From: an uncultured Actinomyces sp.
GTDB taxonomy: Bacteria > Actinomycetota > Actinomycetes > Actinomycetales > Actinomycetaceae
Direction: 5' to 3'
NCBI GenBank assembly: GCA_938028585.1
Contig: CALIZH010000106.1
Span: 1-19,216, forward strand
DNA: 19,216 nt
Within the stretch, counting starts at the first letter, position 1; each line of letters opens with the position of its first letter. The translations under genes and the position numbers were made by a program. Below are positions 6,270-13,692 of this stretch, piece after piece. The notes beneath the pieces are model-generated. The model ran no database searches. It saw only the letters and a list, made by a program, of their open reading frames with translations, and was not told the origin of the DNA.

Positions 6270-9200
6270 TCAGGAACCGGAGCCGCTTTGGGCATCCAGC
6301 TTCTTTTGGGCGTCGATAGCCTTCGTCAGAGCATCATTTAGACGCTTCTGTGATTCACCATAGGCTGCCCAGTCGTTGTTCTTCAGTGCATTCTGACCAT
6401 CTTGGATGGCCTGGTTAGCATCTTGAAGCGCCGAAGCAAGCTGCTTGGAGGGCTCGCTTTCCGCTTGGTTTTGTTGATCGCCACCGCCCTTATTCTTATC
6501 GGCAGATTGATCACCACCGGCAACCTTTGCAGCGGAATCACCACCGAATGTTTGGTCAAGGGATTCTGCCAGTGTGGGCGCAAAACCAACTCTGTTACCG
6601 AAGGCTGTCAGCACAAAACGCAAGACCGGGTAGTTTGCTCCACCCGAACCTTGGATATAGACCGGCTGGACGTAGAGCAGGCCACCACCTACAGGCAGAG
6701 TCAACAGGTTACCCCTGATAACCGTGGAATCAGACAGGTTCAAAACATTGAGCTGCGAGGCAATCGTTTGATTGGTGTCGTAGGCGTTCTGGATCTGTCC
6801 CGGACCGGGGACCGTCGTCGAGGACGGAAGCGCAATCAGCCGTAGCTTGCCGTAGCCCTCACGAACCTTCCCGGCCTCGCTTCCGGTTTCGGAATCAACC
6901 GCGAGGAATCCAGCCATGGCCTCGCGCTTGGATTCCCCACCCGGAACGAAAACGGAGGTCAATGAGAATTCTGCGCTCTGCTGCCCCGGCATCTGCATGG
7001 TTAGGTAATACGGCGGTTGCACGCGGACTGCCTGCTGCTGCGCGCTGCTCATGGTAGCAGTCGATGCCCCATTTGCAGTTGCGGCTGTAGAGGTTTCCTC
7101 AGCAAGGCGCCAGCGGTCACCACCGGTGTAGAAGTCAGAGGCATCGCGCACGTGGTAAGAGGTCAGCAGGTCACGCTGGACCTTGAACATATCCTCGGGG
7201 TAGCGCAGGTGGCCCATGAGATCAGCGGAAATGTTCTGCTTCGATTCGACACTTCCCGGATAAATCTTCATCCACGTCGACAAAATGGGATCTTTTTCAT
7301 CCCACTGGAAGAGACGCACCGATCCGTCGTAGGCATCAACAATCGCCTTGACGGAATTACGCATGTAGTTGATGGAGTTTTCCTGGATGTACTGCCCCAC
7401 CGACTGCGAACGCGAATCAACCGTGCTGGACGATAGCGATTGATGCTGAGCATAAGGATAGGAATCCGTTGTCGTGTATGCGTCAACAACCCAAACAAGT
7501 CGCTTGGGCGTCGAGGGATCGCCATCCGTATCGACAACGGCAGGGTATGCCTTCTGTTCCAGTGTCAGGTAGGGAGCAACCTTTGCAACGCGAAGAAGCG
7601 GATCACGATCGTAGAGAATCTGCGATTCCTCATTTGTTTGCGAGGAGAAGAAGATATCGGTTGATCCGAACTTAATCGAGTAGAGAAGCTTATTCCAGAA
7701 GTTCCCAACCGAAGGACCGCCGTTACCCTTGAAGGTCGTCGAGACCTGGCCACCGGGTGCGTTGTCATCCGGGTAGTCGAGTTCCTGGTTGGGAGTTCCT
7801 TCAGGTCCGCCGACGATCGAGTAGTCGGGGGCCGACTGCGAGAAGTACACACGAGGCTCGTACTCGCCGATCTCTCCCTTTGAGGGGATGGACTGCTCCC
7901 AGTAGGCGGGAAGGCCATCAGAGGTGATGGTGTTACCGTAGGCAGCTACAACACCGAAACCGTGCGTGTAAACGGTATGACGGTTCACCCAGTTCTGCTG
8001 TTCTTGAGACAGGCCTGCCAAGTTCAGCTCACGCATTGAAATAACGGTATCGCGACGTTCACCGTTAATGGTGTATCGGTCGACGAAGAAACCGGAATCG
8101 AAGGAGTAGTAGGGACGCGACTGCTGCAACTGCTGGACAGTCTTACGAATCACCTGAGGGTCAAGAAGACGAATCTGTGAAGTTGACTCAGAGTCTTCAC
8201 GAAGCTGCCCGGGTTGAGCGGTGGTCGTCGCATCGTAGGTCTGATAGTCCAGATCATCGAGCCCGTAAGCTTCCAAGGTCGCATCAATGTTGTGCTGAAT
8301 ATACGGGGCGTTCAGCGAACGCGCATTCGGGCGTACGCGGAATTGTTCGATCAACGCCGGGTATGCGCCACCAATCACCAATGCCGCAACGACTGTAACC
8401 ACAACGCCGATCGTTGGAAGGCGCCACGTTCCCCTGAATGCGGCCACAAGGAACAAAGCTGCGACAGCGATGGAAATAGCAGCCAGGATCGAGTGCGCGG
8501 GAAGCGTTGCATTGACATCCGCATACATTGCGCCATCAATATTGTCACCGCTCTGAGTCAGCAGCGAGTACCGTCCAATCCAGTACTGCACACCGATAAT
8601 CACCGAGGCAATCGCGGCCAAGATCCCCAGATGGCGACGCACCGGCGCAGTCGCGTGCGGACGCGGCACCACCTGCAAACCACCGTAGAGGTACGAGGCA
8701 ACGGTCGAGACCACGAGCGAAAGGATCACCAAATGGAGCAGGAAGGAAACAACGAGTTCCAAGAATGGAAGAGTGAAAACGAAGAAAGAGATATCCCAGC
8801 CAAAAATCGGATCTGTCTTTCCAAAAGGCGTCGCATTGAGCCATGTAAGGACGGTCTGCCACCCTTCTGCAAGACGAAGGCCTGCAGGGATACCTAAAAC
8901 CAATGCGACCAGCCAGAAGGCAAGCTTCTTAAAAGGCTCGATAGCGTCTTGGTACTGCCTCAGATTCGCGGCGGCTTCGCCGCGCTTTGACGACACGCGG
9001 TGACGATGGGCCAGGCCGATCATGATGCGCAGCACAGCGACTGACAAGACAACACCGACAACGGCTAAGCCTGCAATCACTCCCCAACGCGTCAGTAAGA
9101 TCCGAGTCGCGTGCATCTGCTGGAACCACAAAATTTCAGTCCAGAATGAAGAAGCCGCGTAGACAAAAAGTCCAAGAAGTACCAGAACCGTAACGGTAAT

Positions 9201-9287
9201 TGCCCCCGGCCCCACCTTTGGGCGTCGGATCTCAATTTTGGGCAATTGAATTGGCTGATGGTCAGGAAAGAACGGAGAATCGCTCAC
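6270..9287 (-). CDS. UPF0182 family membrane protein
   Basis: 1005 aa, typical for the family (the M. tuberculosis members Rv0064 and Rv3193c are similar in size by recall). About seven membrane helices crowd the first third (near 30-50, 67-92, 121-138, 172-197, 218-237, 264-284 and 291-309). They are followed by a large region of about 600 residues, probably outside the cell, beginning P-A-L-I-E-Q-F-R-V-R-P-N. The last 80 or so residues are a Gly/Asp/Gln-rich linker and a helical Ala/Gln/Lys-rich tail, a coiled-coil-like end seen in many members. Function is unknown. The GTG start at 9287 is supported by GAGAGGA six bases upstream. It ends at the hairpin shared with the pdtaS-like gene and is divergent from the PPA1309 gene. 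Confidence 0.92.
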   Translation of the reverse strand: MSDSPFFPDHQPIQLPKIEIRRPKVGPGAITVTVLVLLGLFVYAASSFWTEILWFQQMHATRILLTRWGVIAGLAVVGVVLSVAVLRIMIGLAHRHRVSSKRGEAAANLRQYQDAIEPFKKLAFWLVALVLGIPAGLRLAEGWQTVLTWLNATPFGKTDPIFGWDISFFVFTLPFLELVVSFLLHLVILSLVVSTVASYLYGGLQVVPRPHATAPVRRHLGILAAIASVIIGVQYWIGRYSLLTQSGDNIDGAMYADVNATLPAHSILAAISIAVAALFLVAAFRGTWRLPTIGVVVTVVAALVIGGAYPALIEQFRVRPNARSLNAPYIQHNIDATLEAYGLDDLDYQTYDATTTAQPGQLREDSESTSQIRLLDPQVIRKTVQQLQQSRPYYSFDSGFFVDRYTINGERRDTVISMRELNLAGLSQEQQNWVNRHTVYTHGFGVVAAYGNTITSDGLPAYWEQSIPSKGEIGEYEPRVYFSQSAPDYSIVGGPEGTPNQELDYPDDNAPGGQVSTTFKGNGGPSVGNFWNKLLYSIKFGSTDIFFSSQTNEESQILYDRDPLLRVAKVAPYLTLEQKAYPAVVDTDGDPSTPKRLVWVVDAYTTTDSYPYAQHQSLSSSTVDSRSQSVGQYIQENSINYMRNSVKAIVDAYDGSVRLFQWDEKDPILSTWMKIYPGSVESKQNISADLMGHLRYPEDMFKVQRDLLTSYHVRDASDFYTGGDRWRLAEETSTAATANGASTATMSSAQQQAVRVQPPYYLTMQMPGQQSAEFSLTSVFVPGGESKREAMAGFLAVDSETGSEAGKVREGYGKLRLIALPSSTTVPGPGQIQNAYDTNQTIASQLNVLNLSDSTVIRGNLLTLPVGGGLLYVQPVYIQGSGGANYPVLRFVLTAFGNRVGFAPTLAESLDQTFGGDSAAKVAGGDQSADKNKGGGDQQNQAESEPSKQLASALQDANQAIQDGQNALKNNDWAAYGESQKRLNDALTKAIDAQKKLDAQSGSGS

Positions 9288-9322
9288 AAGACATCCTCTC
9301 GAAGAGTGATCACAGTGCTCCT

Positions 9323-9328
9323 ATTCTA
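9323..9328 (-). promoter_or_regulatory. Putative -10 box for the UPF0182 gene
   Basis: TAGAAT read on the - strand (9328-9323). It predicts a short leader of roughly 30 bases that contains the GAGAGGA ribosome site. No convincing -35 is visible. Confidence 0.4.
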
Positions 9329-9380
9329 ACGAGAGGCTCATGCATCTGCGTCTGTCTTTCGCCTATGGGAAAATGACACC

Positions 9381-9929
9381 ATGGTTGAACTGACTCCTAC
9401 TGCACGTCAAATTGCTCTTGCGCACGTTGTTATTGACATCGAAAAAGCAGCATCGGTCGTGGGCTGGGACCACGCGCCTTCCCTTTACGCTTTGGTTCAT
9501 ACCGCAATGTTGCTCGAGCAGCCCGATCTACCCGATGAGCTTAAGGACGCTCTCCGCAAGGAGTGGGATGGGACGGACGAGCACCTCAGTGCAATCATCC
9601 AGGAAGACTTCCAAGGAGACGACCTTGAAGAGATGTTGGCTCATCTTGCTTGGCCCCCTTCGGTCGTGGGCGCAGCTTTGAGCGTCGAACGCGTCATTGT
9701 CCCGCCTGAGGTCGAGGCTCAGGCCCCAGCAGATCCCGAAGAAGCCATTGCGTTTATCTCAAACCATCCCCAAGCTACTGATGTCCGTATCGCCGCGGGA
9801 GCATTGCGCAGTGGCGAAACATGGAGTGCCCTTCGTGCCCGCACTTTCGATAGCGACGACAAGGTCGGCCAAGGATCACGCTTGGTTCCCAGCCTGACCG
9901 ATGCTCTTCTGGCCTCGCTCTCGGACTGA
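9381..9929 (+). CDS. PPA1309 family protein
   Basis: 182 aa, acidic, with no signal peptide or membrane segment. It fits the actinobacterial PPA1309 family, which is named after a Propionibacterium (Cutibacterium) locus and has no known biochemical role. The recognisable start is A-L-A-H-V-V-I-D-I-E-K-A-A, followed by G-W-D-H-A-P-S-L-Y-A-L-V-H-T, then L-A-W-P-P-S-V-V-G-A-A-L-S-V-E-R-V-I-V-P-P (about 95-114). An R-I-A-A-G-A-L-R-S-G-E-T-W-S-A-L-R-A-R segment (about 136-154) is also conserved as I remember it. The gene usually neighbours UPF0182 and PDZ-Lon genes, as here. No ribosome site is visible; GAAAAT (9369-9374) six bases before the ATG is a weak leaderless candidate. Its stop is 8 bp from that of the convergent PDZ-Lon gene. 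Confidence 0.85.
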   Translation: MVELTPTARQIALAHVVIDIEKAASVVGWDHAPSLYALVHTAMLLEQPDLPDELKDALRKEWDGTDEHLSAIIQEDFQGDDLEEMLAHLAWPPSVVGAALSVERVIVPPEVEAQAPADPEEAIAFISNHPQATDVRIAAGALRSGETWSALRARTFDSDDKVGQGSRLVPSLTDALLASLSD

Positions 9930-9937
9930 AAATTCTG

Positions 9938-11131
9938 TTACTTGGCCTCACAGGTTGGTAGGGAATCCCCACGATTCTGGCCAATCGCAACCACGTCCTC
10001 GTGCGCTTCATGAAGGGTCGAAACGCGAACGACACGCAGCCCTTCGGGAACGTGCCCGATCACCTGGTCGCAATTGCTTTCCGGTGCAAGGAACCAGCTG
10101 GCCCCATCGCGCTTTGCACCCTGCATTTTCTGTGCGATCCCACCGATTGGACCAACCGTACCGTCGTAGGAAATTGTCCCAGTACCCGCGATTGATTGGC
10201 CTCCCGTCATGTCTCCTTCACTCAGGCGGTCAATAATTGCCAGCGAGAACATCATTCCCGCTGAAGGGCCGCCAATATCTTTCATAGCGAAGTTAATTTC
10301 CACGGGAATATCGGCCTGAACGCCCAGATAAATTCCCATTTTTGACCCCTGGGACCCATCTTCAGGCGCAGATGTGACGATTGTTTCCGTGCGCTCAACA
10401 TCTCCACGCTTCACGGTAATCGTGACGGTGGATCCGGGAGCAACAGAATGCATAATCACGAAGGGATCTGCCGCAGTTTCAATCGGGTGCACCACCCCAT
10501 CGGGGGTCTGGATCGACTCCAAAATGTCAGAGTCTTGAACTTTTCCTACCGCATCTGAGCCCTCGACCGCACCGGAGATATACACGGTTGCCGGTACCTT
10601 CCATCCCAGTTCCGCGAGCGCGGCGATCTGAGCGGAGTACTGCGAGTTCTCCATCTGATGAGCATTCCGGTTATCCACTTGCTCGCGGGTCACATTCGCT
10701 GGGTAAACCTTTGAGTACGGGATCATTTCCGAGGCCGGCGTCAGTTTCGCTTGAATCCATCCAAAGACGTTGAGACGCCTGCCCGGACCTCCCATTTCCG
10801 TGACGGTCACCATCCGGAGTTGCCCGCCTTCCTTGGGGGCGGTGGGGTCGGGGTTTGTGATTTCTTCGCCAGTTTGTGGATTGGTACCCGTGATCGACAG
10901 AATATCTTTCACATCGCCCTGCTGGTCCTGAGTCTTCCCCAGGACATCAACAGTTGGTCCGGGAAGCCTGGCAACGTAGGGCAGCGGGATTACAGTGCAG
11001 GCAATAATGACCAAAGTAAACGCCACGACACCAGCGGTTAGACGACGAAGCCATCGAAGAGTCCGCTCACTGCGTTGCGTAGTGTCGGTCTCTTCATATT
11101 CGAGGTCTTCGTTGTCATTCATACCTGCCAT
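9938..11131 (-). CDS. Membrane-anchored PDZ / Lon-like serine protease (YlbL family)
   Basis: 397 aa. A cytoplasmic acidic head (1-25) is followed by one membrane helix (about 31-51) and the family's P-Y-V-A-R-L-P-G-P-T segment. A PDZ domain spans about 180-255 (G-K-V-Q-D-S-D-I-L; V-A-P-G-S-T-V). A Lon (S16) proteolytic domain spans about 265-385. The Ser-Lys dyad is intact: Ser290 in D-I-G-G-P-S-A-G-M and Lys335 in G-G-I-A-Q-K, 45 residues apart, close to Lon spacing. There is no ATPase domain, so it should act without ATP on the outer face of the membrane. The start at 11131 has GAGAG close upstream; an ATG at 11122 is possible. It is divergent from the zincin_2 gene, as in other actinobacteria. 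Confidence 0.9.
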   Translation of the reverse strand: MAGMNDNEDLEYEETDTTQRSERTLRWLRRLTAGVVAFTLVIIACTVIPLPYVARLPGPTVDVLGKTQDQQGDVKDILSITGTNPQTGEEITNPDPTAPKEGGQLRMVTVTEMGGPGRRLNVFGWIQAKLTPASEMIPYSKVYPANVTREQVDNRNAHQMENSQYSAQIAALAELGWKVPATVYISGAVEGSDAVGKVQDSDILESIQTPDGVVHPIETAADPFVIMHSVAPGSTVTITVKRGDVERTETIVTSAPEDGSQGSKMGIYLGVQADIPVEINFAMKDIGGPSAGMMFSLAIIDRLSEGDMTGGQSIAGTGTISYDGTVGPIGGIAQKMQGAKRDGASWFLAPESNCDQVIGHVPEGLRVVRVSTLHEAHEDVVAIGQNRGDSLPTCEAK

Positions 11132-11276
11132 TGTCTCTCAGCTGCTCGCGCCGTGTCCTGAAAAGAGATCGCAACTAGAGAAAGAGACCGCCTTGTCACG
11201 CCCCGTCTAATTGCGCTATGAGCAAAGTTGAGCGGAAAGAGCGCGATATCTCTAGTACTTCTTGTTCCTTGACTAT

Positions 11277-11289
11277 TAGGCTCGTGATA
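11277..11289 (+). promoter_or_regulatory. -10 box of a leaderless zincin_2 transcript
   Basis: TAGGCT at 11277-11282, six bases, then ATG at 11289. The hexamer and spacing are identical to those at rph. No Shine-Dalgarno sequence is seen. Confidence 0.55.
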
Positions 11290-12806
11290 TGAGTGACAAC
11301 GAGTCGAACATGGAAGAGTTCCTACGTCAGTTGTTGGGCGAGCAGGCCGCTCGCGCTGCAATGGAATCCATGCGCGCCCGAGGCATTGACCCCGAAAGCC
11401 TCAACAGCCAATTCCCTGATCCCTACATGATGAAGCAGGCGCTCACTCAATTCACGATTATGATGAACGGCCCTGCCAGCGGTCCTGTTGATTGGAAGAG
11501 CGCCTTACAAGTCGCGCACACCAAATCTTGGGATTCGAAAGAAACCGCTGTCACCGCAGCGCAAGCTCAACGAACTCGCGAAGCAATGTCTGTTGCTGAC
11601 CTTTGGCTCGATGCCGTTGTCGAGTTTGGCCCCGGTAATGTCAATCGCCAGGTATGGACTCGCTCTGAATGGGTTGATGGGACTGCCGAAGTATGGAAGC
11701 GTATCTGCGAACCAGTTGCTGCAAATGTTGCTCGAGCCTTTGAAAATATCCTCGACGAGCAAGAAAAGCACATTGCGGATATTGACCCCTCGCTATCAGA
11801 TTCAGTTCCAGACATTTCAAGCCTTCTCAACTCAACTCGCGATATTTTGCCGAAGATGTCGTCCTTCCTTTTTGCAAGCCAAATTGGAATGGCTTTGGGC
11901 CAGATTGCTCAAAGCGCTCTGGGATCAACAGACGTCGGTATTCCCCTTGCCGATGGCTCCACCACGGCCCTAGTCGCTCGTAATATCGAAGATTTCGCTG
12001 ATGAACTTGAAATTCCCTTCGAAGAAGTCCTTCAGTTCATTGCTTTGCGCGAGTGCGCACATCATCGTCTCTTCGCCGGTGTCCCGTGGCTTACTGGCGA
12101 CCTTACGCGCGCAGTTGAGCGATACGCGCAGCATATTGCGATCGATAGCGAGGCCGTCGCCGAGGCCGCGACTCGTCTTGACCCAGCGAACCCTGAGTTC
12201 AATGAAGATTCGCTGAACGAACAGATCTTCGCAGCTGCACCGACACCCGAACAGCGTGCAGCTTTGGAACGTGTGGAAAATCTTCTCGCCCTGATCGAAG
12301 GCTGGGTGGATGTTGTCACCTCGCTTGCGGCACGCCCGTATCTTCCCCACCTTGAGCAGCTGCGCGAGCTGATGCGCCGTCGGCGGGCATTGGGCGGTCC
12401 CGTTGAGAAGGTCCTTGGAAGCTTAATTGGCTTAAAAATGCGTCCGCGTCGTGCTCGCGATGCAGCCAAGCTCTTCCAATTGGTCACTCAAGACGAGGGC
12501 AGCGAAGCCCGCGAAAAGCTGTGGGCTCACCCCGATTTGATTCCCAATAGCAACGAGCTCGATTCCCCGGAAACCTTTGTTGCGCTTCGACGCGCCGAGG
12601 CCGAGGCCAGCGCCGATATCGACCAGGCACTTGAGTCGCTATTGGATGGTTCAATGGGATGGGCTGAGGGGCTTGATCCCACGATTGACCCCGAGGCAGA
12701 TACCCTGCGTAAGGCAGGTTTTGATATTGGAGACGCATCTGAGGGCGAAGGTAACGCTTCGGATGACGATCAATCTTCAGATAATGGGATGGAGTCCCAA
12801 TCCTGA
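11289..12806 (+). CDS. Zinc-dependent metalloprotease-like protein (zincin_2 family)
   Basis: 505 aa. Family features: an N-terminal helical part with P-V-D-W-K-S-A (about 66-72), then A-D-L-W-L-D-A-V (103-110), then W-V-D-G-T, and a core with L-P-L/I-P-type strands around G-I-P-L-A-D. The putative metal motif is A-L-R-E-C-A-H-H-R-L-F (252-262), continuing A-G-V-P-W-L. It reads R-E-x-x-H rather than H-E-x-x-H, so zinc-protease activity is uncertain. I believe other members of this family look similar, but could not check. The last 40 or so residues are acidic and disordered. The gene is divergent from the PDZ-Lon protease and is followed 127 bp later by the ThiF-like gene. The role is unknown. 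Confidence 0.85.
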   Translation: MSDNESNMEEFLRQLLGEQAARAAMESMRARGIDPESLNSQFPDPYMMKQALTQFTIMMNGPASGPVDWKSALQVAHTKSWDSKETAVTAAQAQRTREAMSVADLWLDAVVEFGPGNVNRQVWTRSEWVDGTAEVWKRICEPVAANVARAFENILDEQEKHIADIDPSLSDSVPDISSLLNSTRDILPKMSSFLFASQIGMALGQIAQSALGSTDVGIPLADGSTTALVARNIEDFADELEIPFEEVLQFIALRECAHHRLFAGVPWLTGDLTRAVERYAQHIAIDSEAVAEAATRLDPANPEFNEDSLNEQIFAAAPTPEQRAALERVENLLALIEGWVDVVTSLAARPYLPHLEQLRELMRRRRALGGPVEKVLGSLIGLKMRPRRARDAAKLFQLVTQDEGSEAREKLWAHPDLIPNSNELDSPETFVALRRAEAEASADIDQALESLLDGSMGWAEGLDPTIDPEADTLRKAGFDIGDASEGEGNASDDDQSSDNGMESQS

Positions 12807-12820
12807 ATTTATTGACCAAA

Positions 12821-12920
12821 TAATCCACAGGGTGAAGGCCTCATCGGAGTTTTCCACAGATTCGTAGTTCTTGCCCATAAGCGCAATCTCCCACGCACAA
12901 TAGGAATTCCCTATTCCACA
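12821..12920 (+). repeat. Cluster of three DnaA-box-like 9-mers
   Basis: TAATCCACA (12821-12829), TTTTCCACA (12850-12858) and TATTCCACA (12912-12920), all in the same orientation, in the gap before the ThiF-like gene. Only the middle one fits the relaxed DnaA consensus well; the others have a mismatch near the 5' end. A GGAATTCC palindrome (12903-12910) lies next to the third. Confidence 0.3.
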
Positions 12921-12933
12921 GTGCGGAGGAAAA

Positions 12934-13692
12934 ATGGCAAGCCCCCTGAGTATCGAAATTAACGGAATTGACCCCGTGACCATTGCGGCAGTAGAACTCA
13001 TCATTCAAACCCTGCCTGAGCTTAGACTTCGTCTTGTTGATTCACGTCGACTGAGTGCTGAATTAGCAGGCCTCCTTCCGGAGGAGCGCCTGTTTCCACG
13101 ACGTTCTCAAGCCCTTCGCTCACACCTCGCTAAGCACTATCCGAATCTGCGTTATTGCAGTTCGTACTCCCCCATAGACTTAGGAATCATCGCTTCTGTG
13201 GGTTCCCACGATCTCGAAAAGGCGGATGCAATGATGCACTGCGATATCCCGCATCTTCTCACCTGCAGGAATGAAAGTTACTGGGACATCGGCCCGCTGG
13301 TCGTGCCGGGTGTCACCTGCTGTGCTCGTTGTCTTGAGGCCACACAATCCGACCGCCATTCACTCCCTAGCCTCGGTCGTGACCTTGAACTATGGCGTTT
13401 TGAAACGCCACTCCCCTGGCTCACTCACATGGCTGCAGCTTGGCTCTCACTGATGATTTACGACTTTGCTCGCTTCGGCATGGACCGACGATCGAGCATG
13501 AACCGTTTTCTTCGCATCACGACAGAAGGAGAGGTTTCATGGATCGAGGTCGATAATGATCCTCTCTGCGGGTGCACCAGCGCAGCAGTCTCACAGTCTC
13601 CGGCGCCTTCGCTGACAACAGCTACGCTGTCCACCAGCATCGGCGAATTCGACATGCTCAGTCATAATCACCGCTACCGCATTGCCTCATAG
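12934..13692 (+). CDS. Orphan ThiF / cyclodehydratase-like protein
   Basis: 252 aa with a good GGAGG ribosome site before ATG 12934. The stretch G-P-L-V-V-P-G-V-T-C-C-A-R-C-L-E (120-135) resembles the conserved block of azoline-forming cyclodehydratase C/ThiF-like proteins (bacteriocin/TOMM family). A CxxC (C130, C133) and a later C-G-C (C212, C214) would form a structural zinc site. The N-terminal Rossmann part is degenerate: where E1 enzymes have G-x-G-x-x-G there is only I-N-G-I-D-P-V-T-I-A-A. ATP-dependent adenylation therefore looks unlikely. No YcaO gene or precursor peptide is in the window. Similar genes occur beside uvrD2 in other actinobacteria (recall, unchecked). Its stop codon abuts that of uvrD2 with no gap. 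Confidence 0.65.
   Translation: MASPLSIEINGIDPVTIAAVELIIQTLPELRLRLVDSRRLSAELAGLLPEERLFPRRSQALRSHLAKHYPNLRYCSSYSPIDLGIIASVGSHDLEKADAMMHCDIPHLLTCRNESYWDIGPLVVPGVTCCARCLEATQSDRHSLPSLGRDLELWRFETPLPWLTHMAAAWLSLMIYDFARFGMDRRSSMNRFLRITTEGEVSWIEVDNDPLCGCTSAAVSQSPAPSLTTATLSTSIGEFDMLSHNHRYRIAS

Noticed and set aside
8214..8897. 227-codon + strand frame antisense to the UPF0182 gene
   Set aside because: Arg/His/Gln-rich, typical of the reverse complement of a membrane-protein gene; it lies in the membrane-helix region of UPF0182 and has no family features.
11269..11274. TTGACT as a -35 box for the zincin_2 gene
   Set aside because: It is only two bases from the TAGGCT -10, so it cannot be its -35.
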